Shown here: positions 16,228 through 23,326 of the stretch, piece by piece
Numbering within the stretch: the stretch's first letter is position 1
Layout: each line of letters starts with the position of its first letter
IMG/VR virus record: IMGVR_UViG_3300035698_032186
Span: 1-52,915 of that record
Direction: 5' to 3' (one strand)
Origin: a virus
Length of the DNA stretch: 52,915 nucleotides
Notes under the pieces: model-generated
What the model saw: the letters and a program-made list of their open reading frames with translations, nothing else
Told to the model about the DNA's origin: nothing
Database searches by the model: none
Program-made: the position numbers and the translations under genes

Positions 16228-16740
16228 ATGTTAAAAAAAGATAGATTACAAAAATTAGCCAACCTTTTAAAAGAGGAAAAAGATTTGCAAGAGTGCGGTT
16301 GTGACGACGATGCAGAATTGCATGATGACAAACTTGATGTCGAAGGCGACGACGAAGGTGCCATGGCCAAAGGCCAGCTTGAATTGCTTAAACACAATGC
16401 CGAAGATTTAATGGAAAAACTTCCTAGTGATGCTCAGCTTGACGCCTGGGTGCAGTCGAAAATTACGATCGCCTCCGATATGATTGACACCGTTGCTCAT
16501 TATCTTCAAGATGAAGAAGAATCAGATGACAGTGGCGAAAAAAACTTTGAAGATTCTCTTAGGGAGATGAGCCTCGGCGACGAACATCCCCTTGACAGGA
16601 CGAATCGCAAACCCCTGTTAAAGAAATGGCACAAACAACTTAAAGATGTATATCACAGTATGAAAAGAGAAGGCGAGCAGCCTTCGGATGATCTTGCAAA
16701 AGCTATAAATGGCCTCGTCAATAAAATTGCAGGACAATAA
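16228..16740 (+). CDS. Class B module protein, 170 aa
   Basis: Residues 1-16 (MLKKDRLQKLANLLKE) are the class B module ending in LLKE|E. An acidic linker follows with two Cys (ECGCDDDAEL). The central block, AMAKGQLELLKHNAEDLMEK then DAQLDAWVQSKITIASDMID, is a conserved helical unit that I believe recurs in other marine phage proteins, but I cannot name a family. The C-terminus is helical and basic-acidic mixed. It starts one base after the upstream stop and lies 12 bases before the next class A gene. Confidence 0.65.
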   Translation: MLKKDRLQKLANLLKEEKDLQECGCDDDAELHDDKLDVEGDDEGAMAKGQLELLKHNAEDLMEKLPSDAQLDAWVQSKITIASDMIDTVAHYLQDEEESDDSGEKNFEDSLREMSLGDEHPLDRTNRKPLLKKWHKQLKDVYHSMKREGEQPSDDLAKAINGLVNKIAGQ

Positions 16741-16752
16741 AGAAAGAACGTT

Positions 16753-17064
16753 ATGAAAATTACAAAATCACAACTTAAAAAAGTAATTGCCGAGGCGGTT
16801 CGCAGTGCATTGACAAAAAAATCAACCTCCCTAAAAGAGTCGACCGACAATTGGCTTGCAGTCCGTGGTAAAAAAGTAAAAAAAGAAATCGAAAGCTTGC
16901 TTGCCTCCGGCGAAAAAGACATTATGATTATGGACGCTAACGGTAATCATTTTGCGGTGTCACCAGAGGGGCTCGATCCAGACGATGAAGAATATCTATT
17001 TGTTGCCGATAAAGACGGTGCAGACCATGAAATTCGCTATGATAGCGGAATTGAAGTTGTATAG
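16753..17064 (+). CDS. Class A module protein, 103 aa
   Basis: It opens with MKITKSQLKKVIAEAVRSAL; VIAE|A matches the cleavage pattern of T4 internal proteins very closely (T4 peptides end in IAE|A). The remainder has LNWLAVRG-like basic residues, then a short beta-type domain (KDIMIMDANGNHFAVSPEGL) and an acidic end. It is the last gene of the 15843-17064 group and is convergent with the broken LamG gene, whose stop is only two bases away. The function is unknown. Confidence 0.65.
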   Translation: MKITKSQLKKVIAEAVRSALTKKSTSLKESTDNWLAVRGKKVKKEIESLLASGEKDIMIMDANGNHFAVSPEGLDPDDEEYLFVADKDGADHEIRYDSGIEVV

Positions 17065-17066
17065 GC

Positions 17067-18589
17067 TCAGCCTTTTACAAATGAGTTAATTGCAACCACG
17101 TCTGTCAGGTTATTTGGCGTTTCTTCATCACTTCTATAATAAATGTAATTTGAACCGGAGACACCTCGAAAAACCGTGACTATTTCTTCGCCAGCCACAA
17201 AAGACGAGGATAACCCTGTTTGATAGGCGGCCTGAATTTCAGATGGCGTCAAGGCACGTTTCATAAGTCTGAATTGCTGCATATTAAGCGTGTCCGAGGT
17301 ATTGAATTCGCCGCAAACGAACAAGCGGCCTCCGGTTCCATCGTTTGGGATTGGACTTAGTAGTGCAGAACCGGATGAGGTTTCCATTAGCTCTCCGTTT
17401 ATATAATAATCCAAACAACTTTGATTGTTTGGAACGTCCAATCTTCTAACCAGTGTAAAATATGTTTTCACATACAAATTTGCATCTGTTAAACTACCAG
17501 TGGTGGTGTACGTTGGGATATTTACTCCAGCGTCATACTCGGTGAAGTTGGTAAATTTCTCAGACGTTTCTAATCTTATTCTATATAAATAATTATTTAC
17601 GTTCACGTCGCTTGCGCCGTTTCCAGCCCAGGTTGAAAACGTCTGTTGCGGTTTATTGTCAAGCGTTCTAAACCAAAAGTCAATTGTGATATCGTTGTTG
17701 CACTAGCGGACGCCATAGTCGGCGCTGAGCTTAACCGTGCATTGTCAAACAAGGTTGAATTTGGCGCATCCTGCACAAGTGCAATAGCCGGCCTAACTAT
17801 GCCACTTTCAAGTGCAAGATGGGACGCATCTGTTCCCCTGTTTGGAAACGCAGGCTCTTCATTCATTTGCCATAGAGAAATTGTATTAATGTCAATGTCG
17901 TGCTGCATACTGACAACTTGGGATGCAAAACTGCTAGAAATTTCATTTGCACTGCGAGCTGTGTCGCTAAACCTCAAAGACCTTATTAGGCCATCGAATT
18001 CAATTGTAAGCTCTGGCCCGACGGGCCCGGCAGTCGCCCCAGGCAGTTCGCCAGATGCACTAACAGACTCGGCCAACTCGCCGTTCAATCAGTAATCCAT
18101 ATAAACCGTTGAGCCGCTTGCATATCTTTTCAACGCAACAGCATTCCATGAATCGTTTGCCAGCCCGCCAGTGGTTTGGTTTAAATTCAAATCATTACCG
18201 CCACCATATTCAGAAAAATAATCCCATAAATTATCTGCCCCCAAGGTAAACCGAGCGGTAAAGTCGTTTGCAGGCTCTTCACCTGATCCATTGGGTCCAG
18301 GCCAGAAAACTATATTATTATGACCTTCTCTCGGATACAGCCATGCCTCAATTGTGCATTCGCCTCTCGAAGCTGTTAGAAAGTCGTCTGTAACGCTGAA
18401 ATTTTTCATAGAACTTTCTTCCATGGCTCTAATTGAACTATTACTCGGACCTTCAACAAAATAGGCTGTACCAGTTAAAATTAAATTATTGACTCCAAGT
18501 GAATCCACGACTAGCAACTGGGAACTTGTGTTGAAGTTTGTTAGATCAAATAGGAATAGAGTATCTTCGTCTGGTTCAAGAAGCGTCAC
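17067..18589 (-). pseudogene. Broken tandem LamG-domain (lectin-like) protein
   Basis: Three minus-strand pieces belong to one protein of about 505 aa with two concanavalin A-like (LamG) domains. Piece 1 (18589-18089) has GECTIEAWLYPREGHNNI and ends at a TGA (18091-18089) after STVYMDY. The same frame continues with LNGELAESVS to 17603, where domain 2 has YYINGELMET at the equivalent place, so the stop falls inside a conserved strand. A second break near 17680-17702 shifts frame, because the frame reading NNDITIDFWFRTLDN and FSTWAGNG leads into the last piece. The product is probably a tail-fibre or baseplate adhesin. TGA is a normal stop elsewhere here, so recoding is unlikely. Confidence 0.65.
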
Positions 18590-18622
18590 GCTGATAAATA
18601 TAGTTATTTTTGTTATTGCACC

Positions 18623-18634
18623 AATATTTATAAA
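18623..18634 (+). promoter_or_regulatory. Late-promoter-like motif AATATTTATAAA
   Basis: This copy of the recurring AATATTTATA element lies five bases before the ATG at 18640. The very short distance argues that either the transcript is leaderless or the motif is only AT-rich background. Confidence 0.35.
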
Positions 18635-18639
18635 ATACT

Positions 18640-19251
18640 ATGACGGAATTTTCTAAGAAAAGATGGGGAAAGCTCGCAGGCATTCCTGCGAGTAAGCAAA
18701 ATAAGACGAAAATGCAAGCTAAACCTAGCTTAAATGAATCGGGTGATGGCCCGTACAGAACATCAGCCAAACCAGAGCTAAAGAAGCCGGGCTTTTTAGA
18801 TAAATTGTTAAATCACAGCCGATGCTCGAAGTGCGGTGATTTGCATGCAAAGAAAGATCTTCGTAACCCACCATTCGCCATAGACTCCAGGAGCAAACAA
18901 TGCCCTGAATGTCTTGAGAAGACACACAAATATTACGACAAAAAGCGAGAAAGAATTTTGAGCAAAGAAAACGTTGCTGACAAACTCCCAGAAACGGCAG
19001 AAGAATATGCCAAGTCACTAAATGCCAAATCTAATCATGGATCCAAGCTTGTTGATGAGCCGGAATTCTGGGAAGCAAGAGACATACATACGGCCTATGA
19101 CCTAAAACTATATCTTGCACAAGAGTCCTTCCGAGGTGCCTATAAGATGTTTTTTGGCCATAAACCATCAGCCGCTGCTTACGAAGGATTGACAGCCGAT
19201 CAAGTCCAAGAGCTTATTGATGAATTATACGAAGAGTTCTCCAACGATTAA
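18640..19251 (+). CDS. Class B module protein with a zinc-ribbon
   Basis: A 203-aa protein. Residues 6-14 (KKRWGKLAG) are the class B module, but the usual LKE is replaced by a longer linker ending in KPSLNES (28-34), whose LNE|S could serve as the cleavage site; the protein at 47649 has the same arrangement with SLKE|N. Four cysteines, CSKC (62, 65) and CPEC (88, 91), form a probable zinc ribbon. The C-terminal half is helical (AYDLKLYLAQESFRGAYKM) with a final acidic helix. A nucleic-acid or protein-binding role is suggested by the ribbon but not shown. Confidence 0.65.
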   Translation: MTEFSKKRWGKLAGIPASKQNKTKMQAKPSLNESGDGPYRTSAKPELKKPGFLDKLLNHSRCSKCGDLHAKKDLRNPPFAIDSRSKQCPECLEKTHKYYDKKRERILSKENVADKLPETAEEYAKSLNAKSNHGSKLVDEPEFWEARDIHTAYDLKLYLAQESFRGAYKMFFGHKPSAAAYEGLTADQVQELIDELYEEFSND

Positions 19252-19292
19252 TTCATAAATACTTTTTTATTTAAAACACTTAAGCTTATCGA

Positions 19293-19973
19293 ATGGCTGA
19301 CAAGGTTTCGAATTTGAAAGTCGTTTCTAACGACAAACATATAAGCAAGATCATTGAAGACATTAGTAGCGCAGATACGGCAAAATATATGGATGGATTT
19401 GCGACACCTTCAAACAAAAAAGAATATTCCAAGCACATAACCAAAAAGGTTGTTGAGTATAATGAAATTCTTCACTTGGAATTAGATTGTCCCATATTGA
19501 AACCAGGCACGATGCTTGGACCAAATAAAAAAAATCTACATCGTGAAGATATCTGGCCTGGGCAGTATGATGATGGTTGCATGGAAAAATGCTTTTCGGA
19601 TGACATTGAGGCAAGTTTGAGTTTGAATAATGCTGGTGATTTTAAAAGCTTCCTGGAAACGAAAGTAGTTTATAACCTTAAGCCAATTTTAGTGACTGGT
19701 GAAACTGTTGAAATAAAAAAGCACTACCAGCTTGATTCAAGTCATGGCAGCGAGAGAATTTACCAGAAAGAATATTGCACTTATGAAATAACTCACTATG
19801 TGCATGCCATTGCCGACGGAAAAAAAGTTCATATCGAAACAGAACTATTTTCAAAAGAATACACCTGTAACCATAAAGAGGTTGATTTAAGATATATCAA
19901 AAATATATACAACTCTGCTAATATCGAAGAGCTAGTTAAGCCTTACGTGATTATCGAAAACTCAGGAAAGTAG
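19293..19973 (+). CDS. Hypothetical protein, 226 aa
   Basis: A soluble protein of mixed alpha-beta type with no module and no membrane segment. Repeated Glu-rich strands (NEILHLELDCPILKPGTM, ITHYVHAIADGKKVHIETEL) suggest a beta sandwich. Five cysteines are scattered and show no clear metal motif. It starts with MADKVSNLKVV after the AAGC-rich gap following the zinc-ribbon gene. The next gene begins 14 bases after its stop. I do not recognise a family. Confidence 0.6.
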   Translation: MADKVSNLKVVSNDKHISKIIEDISSADTAKYMDGFATPSNKKEYSKHITKKVVEYNEILHLELDCPILKPGTMLGPNKKNLHREDIWPGQYDDGCMEKCFSDDIEASLSLNNAGDFKSFLETKVVYNLKPILVTGETVEIKKHYQLDSSHGSERIYQKEYCTYEITHYVHAIADGKKVHIETELFSKEYTCNHKEVDLRYIKNIYNSANIEELVKPYVIIENSGK

Positions 19974-19987
19974 CTAGTTTAAAACTT

Positions 19988-20233
19988 ATGATAAAAAAGG
20001 TTGTAAAATTTTGCTTTAACAAACACCCCTCCGAACAAGGTGAAACATACCTACAACATGGGTTTTTCGCTCTCTCGGTTTCTGCAAGGTTGTTTAGCTC
20101 GGCATGCTGCATGTTAACGCACGCAGTGCTGCCTTGTGTATGCCCTCCAAAGCCTTTTGATTTAAAATCAACAACAGAGTATCTAAATAAAAAAAATGAT
20201 TATAGAGAGCAAAATAAAACGCATATGAAATAA
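19988..20233 (+). CDS. DUF6356-like small membrane-associated protein
   Basis: An 81-aa protein. KHPSEQGETYLQHGFFALSV, a hydrophobic helix (ARLFSSACCMLTHAVLPCVC) and a Pro-Phe-Asp-Leu-Lys-Ser-Thr turn match the pattern of DUF6356, in which H-P-x3-G-E-x-Y-x-x-H is followed by a helix ending in H-A-(I/V)-L-P. The family is small, probably membrane-associated and of unknown function; some members lie near capsule genes. It is rich in Cys (five), unusual for the window. The stop codon lies inside the hairpin that forms the terminator for the opposite strand. Confidence 0.55.
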   Translation: MIKKVVKFCFNKHPSEQGETYLQHGFFALSVSARLFSSACCMLTHAVLPCVCPPKPFDLKSTTEYLNKKNDYREQNKTHMK

Positions 20234-20243
20234 ATCATATGCG
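20211..20243 (-). terminator. Rho-independent terminator for the actin-like gene (minus strand)
   Basis: A 9-bp perfect stem (CGCATATGA at 20220-20228 with TCATATGCG at 20235-20243), six-base loop, is followed on the minus strand by TTTTATTTT. It begins five bases after the stop of the +41-residue extension of the actin-like gene, which supports 20249 as that gene's original end. Confidence 0.7.
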
Positions 20244-20248
20244 CTCCG

Positions 20249-20366
20249 TTAGTAAAAGTCAAAGCCGGAACTACCTATTGAAATATTTTTGGTAGCAGCT
20301 TTTTTATTTTGTGGATTATCTTCTACGTCTTCCTCGTTACCATTTCCCTCATCCCGCCCGACTAAA
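20249..20366 (-). other. Shifted-frame coding tail of the actin-like gene
   Basis: Directly after the actin-like stop the -1 frame reads LVGRDEGNGNEEDVEDN and then an acidic-to-basic segment ending GSSGFDFY and TAA (20251-20249). It has no start codon of its own and is bounded upstream by a TGA. The join is at ACTTTTTAG (five T): one extra T, or a -1 slip on TTT before TAG, makes a continuous protein of about 371 aa with an Hsp70-like acidic tail. Confidence 0.55.
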
Positions 20367-21366
20367 AAGTCTCACACGCAATTAGGCACCCTCTTGCAAC
20401 TGCATGAATTGGGTCTTTGGCATGTCGTACTTCTTTTATATCTATGGGGAAACCACTAGCTCTAAGTGCTGCATCAAACGTAGAAACAAAACCTTTTGCT
20501 TTTGAAGTACCTCCGGCAACAACCACTGGTAGTGCATCCTTAAATTTAGGCAGCGCTTTTGACGCCTTGAAATGTTCTGTAAGTTGTTTTGCGGTATAGT
20601 CAATTAATCTAAGATAGTACGAAGATACTGCCGACAAAATCTGGTTATCGTTCTCTTCACCAATTGTAAAGTTTCCTTCTTCTTTCTCAGCTTGTACGAG
20701 CGAATCCGCCTCACCGGTTGCCACCGCTGCCATTCTATCTACCCAGTCTCCAGATTTGGTAGTTGAGAATTTCAAAACAGGCTCACCGTTTAACATAACG
20801 CAGCAATTTACCATTCCAGCTCCCCAGGAGAGTGCAATGCCCGTGTAGTCATCTTTTTCCAATTCTGAATAACACAGAGCTTCTGCTTCATTTACCGAGC
20901 TTGCATTATATCCAAGTTCGGATAGAATTTTTGTAACTACATCCTCGTGATACCCTACATCAAATTCTTCGTTTTCCTGGTCTACCGGCTGCGCTGGAAC
21001 ACAAAAAACAAGTTTTTCGTCCTTTGCTTTTGCTTTTCCAACAACCTCCTGTAAAATAAAAGTTAAAACTTTTCTAGCTTCCTTTTCCTTGGCAGACACA
21101 ACACCTTTGTGCATTGGTCTTTTTGCACTGTCGTTTCTTTCAACTGCTTTTTCTATTGCATCTTGGCCCAGAATGACAAAAGATCCGTCAGTGTCTTTGA
21201 CAAACGTTCTACCTTTTAAGCCTTTTTCAATCATTTTCGTCGCAATCGGCGTTGAAGGTTTGATGACATAGAATGCATCACGAATTTCTTTGTACTCCAC
21301 CGTACCTTCCTTTCCATTTTTGGAAAGAACAATAAACGAAGTTCCTACATCTAAGCCGTAATTCAT
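20362..21366 (-). CDS. Actin/Hsp70-like ATPase (ParM/MreB superfamily)
   Basis: A 334-aa protein with the three nucleotide-binding signatures of the actin/Hsp70 superfamily: phosphate-1 GLDVGTS (4-10), phosphate-2 ALSWGAGMVN (about 176-185) and the adenosine motif VVVAGGTSKAKG (about 279-290). Length and layout are closer to phage ParM- or Hsp70-like proteins than to MreB. It could form filaments or act as a chaperone-like ATPase during infection. The start ATG follows AAGGA by five bases. The frame stops at TAG in a T-run, while a 41-residue continuation is readable in the -1 frame up to a terminator, so the encoded protein may be longer. Confidence 0.75.
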   Translation of the reverse strand: MNYGLDVGTSFIVLSKNGKEGTVEYKEIRDAFYVIKPSTPIATKMIEKGLKGRTFVKDTDGSFVILGQDAIEKAVERNDSAKRPMHKGVVSAKEKEARKVLTFILQEVVGKAKAKDEKLVFCVPAQPVDQENEEFDVGYHEDVVTKILSELGYNASSVNEAEALCYSELEKDDYTGIALSWGAGMVNCCVMLNGEPVLKFSTTKSGDWVDRMAAVATGEADSLVQAEKEEGNFTIGEENDNQILSAVSSYYLRLIDYTAKQLTEHFKASKALPKFKDALPVVVAGGTSKAKGFVSTFDAALRASGFPIDIKEVRHAKDPIHAVARGCLIACETF

Positions 21367-21367
21367 T

Positions 21368-21451
21368 TTATTCCTTTTCTACAAGCGCATGATAAGCACC
21401 TGATTTATTTCTTATTGTCGTTGTTCTGGCCATGCTGTATTGCACAACCAT
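21368..21451 (-). CDS. Short frame immediately before the actin-like gene
   Basis: A 27-codon frame starts at ATG 21451 (MVVQYSMARTTTIRNKSGAY, then HALVEKE) and ends one base before the ATG of the actin-like gene (TAAAATG). An AGGA lies just upstream of its start, and its last codons contain the AAGGA of the next gene. The position is that of a leader or small coupled gene, but it could be chance. No family is recognised. Confidence 0.3.
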   Translation of the reverse strand: MVVQYSMARTTTIRNKSGAYHALVEKE

Positions 21452-21546
21452 ATCCTAATACATCATACCTGATGTCAAATTTCTCTTATTTCTTTTATAG
21501 ATTTTAATTCTTGCAAAATAAAATGTATATTATTATCAGTTTCCAA

Positions 21547-21867
21547 CTATTTCTTTTTATTTTTTAAATTGCTTAGCTTTGCAATTGAGGAGGTAATATC
21601 GTCATCGATAATTTTTTCATCCCCAAGCTTTTCAAAACCTTTTTTAAAATCATTTGTTTTAATAGTTGTTACGAATTTTGTTTCGTCAATGGAAACGGCT
21701 TTGACTTTTTTGTCGCCTTTTCCTCTATTGCCGAAGAGTTTCGAACCAAGAGAAGCGTTGTCTTCACCACTTGAAAACCCTGCTCCCATACGCTGCAACC
21801 GCCCGAGAAAATACCCGGATAAAAAAACTAGAAAAAACAGTACACCGAGAACTAAACTACTATCCAT
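21547..21867 (-). CDS. Small single-pass membrane protein
   Basis: A 106-aa protein starting at the ATG 21867 (MDSSLVLGVLFFLVFLSGYF). Residues 4-23 are one hydrophobic helix followed by Gly-Arg-Leu-Gln-Arg, giving a probable N-out, C-in topology. The remainder is basic then acidic and ends in a Lys-rich tail (NLKNKKK). An in-frame start at 21954 would add 29 mostly hydrophobic residues but would overlap the promoter region of the divergent gene at 21980. The function is unknown. It is transcribed toward the actin-like gene and may share its transcript. Confidence 0.55.
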   Translation of the reverse strand: MDSSLVLGVLFFLVFLSGYFLGRLQRMGAGFSSGEDNASLGSKLFGNRGKGDKKVKAVSIDETKFVTTIKTNDFKKGFEKLGDEKIIDDDITSSIAKLSNLKNKKK

Positions 21868-21952
21868 AAACAACAGTTTTGTTTTGTTAAATAATATTTG
21901 TATATATATTTCAAGCAACCGAGCTAAAATGTTTGCAAAACAAAATCTTAGC

Positions 21953-21964
21953 AATATTTATACG
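21953..21964 (+). promoter_or_regulatory. Late-promoter-like motif AATATTTATACG
   Basis: The motif lies 15 bases before the class A start codon at 21980, with AAGGA between them, so a transcript starting about six bases downstream would still carry the ribosome site. This is one of the better-placed copies of the element. Confidence 0.45.
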
Positions 21965-21979
21965 AAACAAGGAATCAGA

Positions 21980-22636
21980 ATGAAAATTACAAAATCCGAT
22001 CTTAGCAATTTAATTAAAGAGGCAGTAAAGAAAGAAACTGTCGGGATGGCCCGACGCCAGAAAAGACTTATGGCCTACACCAAGGTCTGTATTGTCAATA
22101 CGCCACAGGCGAAGCCAAATAAAAATATTAATGAAGCGAGCTTGTTGGAATTTTTTGGCACATCAAAAAAAGAAAAAACAGCAATACAGTCGTACCGTGC
22201 CAATGTAAAAGAAGTTGTCAAAATGGCAAAAGAGGTTGAGGATGCAAGAAAGAAGCTGGTTTCTCTAAAATTGTCCGATGTTGGGCCTATTCAGGCAAGC
22301 CTTGATCAATACATAGTAAGGTTGTACGACCTTTATGAAATTCAAGACATGATGAGCTTGGACAAAAAAGTTCAGGCTGAGATTTCAAAACCTTTTGCCG
22401 TAGCTTCAAATACATTAAAAAAGCTTTCGAGGATGCTTGCCAAGGCGTCTGACGATCTCCTTGCTGCTGTGCCAAAAAATAGTTCAGTCTATTCTGCCGG
22501 ACAAGAAGCCTCAGATATTGCAGCAGCACAAAAGAAATTTATGATGGGACCTGGACAACGACTCAAAAAATTCGGGAAAGATATGTTTGACCTCGGCGGC
22601 GGTGGCGGCGGGGTTGGTCGAAGTCGCCCACAATAA
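21980..22636 (+). CDS. Class A module protein with coiled-coil body
   Basis: A 218-aa protein. The start at 21980 is set by AAGGA and by the module MKITKSDLSNLIKEAVKKET (LIKE|A cleavage pattern). A second possible site is INE|A at about residue 51 (KNINEASLLEFFG). Residues 65-180 are long amphipathic helices (VKEVVKMAKEVEDARKKLVS). The C-terminus is a low-complexity Gly run followed by Arg-Ser-Arg. The overall shape is an elongated helical protein; the function is unknown. Three bases separate it from the next gene. Confidence 0.65.
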   Translation: MKITKSDLSNLIKEAVKKETVGMARRQKRLMAYTKVCIVNTPQAKPNKNINEASLLEFFGTSKKEKTAIQSYRANVKEVVKMAKEVEDARKKLVSLKLSDVGPIQASLDQYIVRLYDLYEIQDMMSLDKKVQAEISKPFAVASNTLKKLSRMLAKASDDLLAAVPKNSSVYSAGQEASDIAAAQKKFMMGPGQRLKKFGKDMFDLGGGGGGVGRSRPQ

Positions 22637-22639
22637 GTT

Positions 22640-23047
22640 ATGTATCATACTGACCCAATGAATTATAGTGTGGAACAGCTCATCAGGGCGCTTACTGATA
22701 ACACTTTTGATGAGCTAGAAGGCGATACAGAAGTGCCTGCTGACGAAGAACTATACTTCGATACAAAATGGACCAGTATTATAGGAACAGTAATAGAAGA
22801 GATGCAGCATTTTTTTAAAAATGGCGAAGTATATCCATATGGTTATAATGCTGATGAAGCGATATTGTTTTTGCGTCCAATTTTAGAACCTTATAATGCA
22901 TACCCGGCAATTAAAAATCTCGTTGTTACGCTTGAGGATGTTTTAGTGAGCAGGAATATAGACCCAAGACCGTATGTCGTTTTATTAAAAAGAGCAATGG
23001 ACAACCCGCAGGTTGAAAAATTTTATAAAGAAAGGAGATGCAAATGA
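22640..23047 (+). CDS. Hypothetical acidic protein, 135 aa
   Basis: A soluble, mostly helical protein with an acidic N-terminal half (NTFDELEGDTEVPADEELYF) and an aromatic middle (FFKNGEVYPYGYNADEAILF). There is no N-terminal module. It starts three bases after the preceding stop, and its own stop overlaps the next ATG (ATGA), so it sits in a tightly coupled four-gene run 21980-24142. Its last codons provide the AAAGGAGA ribosome site for the next gene. No family is recognised. Confidence 0.6.
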   Translation: MYHTDPMNYSVEQLIRALTDNTFDELEGDTEVPADEELYFDTKWTSIIGTVIEEMQHFFKNGEVYPYGYNADEAILFLRPILEPYNAYPAIKNLVVTLEDVLVSRNIDPRPYVVLLKRAMDNPQVEKFYKERRCK

Positions 23048-23319
23048 AAAATGATTTATCTAAATTGAAAAAAATGATAAACGAGGCGGTTCGAGAGCAG
23101 CTCGAAAATCAGGTTGTGGAGCCTGTTGTGGAGCCTGTTGTGGAGGACCAGAAAATTGAAAGTTTGTTTGGTTATATAAGGCAACAAATCCAAGATAAGA
23201 ATTTTACAATGGCAAAAAGATTTGTTATTAACCTTACAAACGAAATTAAAGAAATAGAAAAGCGTGAGCTTGGCCTGGCAACAATTGATGCCGTTCAGGC
23301 CGAAGAAGATGATGCTTAG
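23044..23319 (+). CDS. Class A-type module protein with short repeats
   Basis: A 91-aa protein. AAAGGAGA lies eight bases before ATG 23044, which favours this start over the ATG at 23038. The first 14 residues (MKNDLSKLKKMINE) align with the class A module, with MINE|A as the cleavage pattern. A tandem Val-Val-Glu-Pro repeat (from two copies of a 12-base unit) follows, then a compact helical segment (LFGYIRQQIQDKNFTMAKRF) and an acidic end. The function is unknown. It overlaps the upstream gene by four bases. Confidence 0.6.
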   Translation: MKNDLSKLKKMINEAVREQLENQVVEPVVEPVVEDQKIESLFGYIRQQIQDKNFTMAKRFVINLTNEIKEIEKRELGLATIDAVQAEEDDA

Positions 23320-23326
23320 GTGAAAA

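Noticed and set aside
17067-18589. Reading of TGA as tryptophan (recoded stop) in the LamG gene
   Set aside because: Other genes in the window end normally in TGA (for example at 11338, 31259 and 33823), and this gene also has a frameshift, so simple damage or error is more likely.
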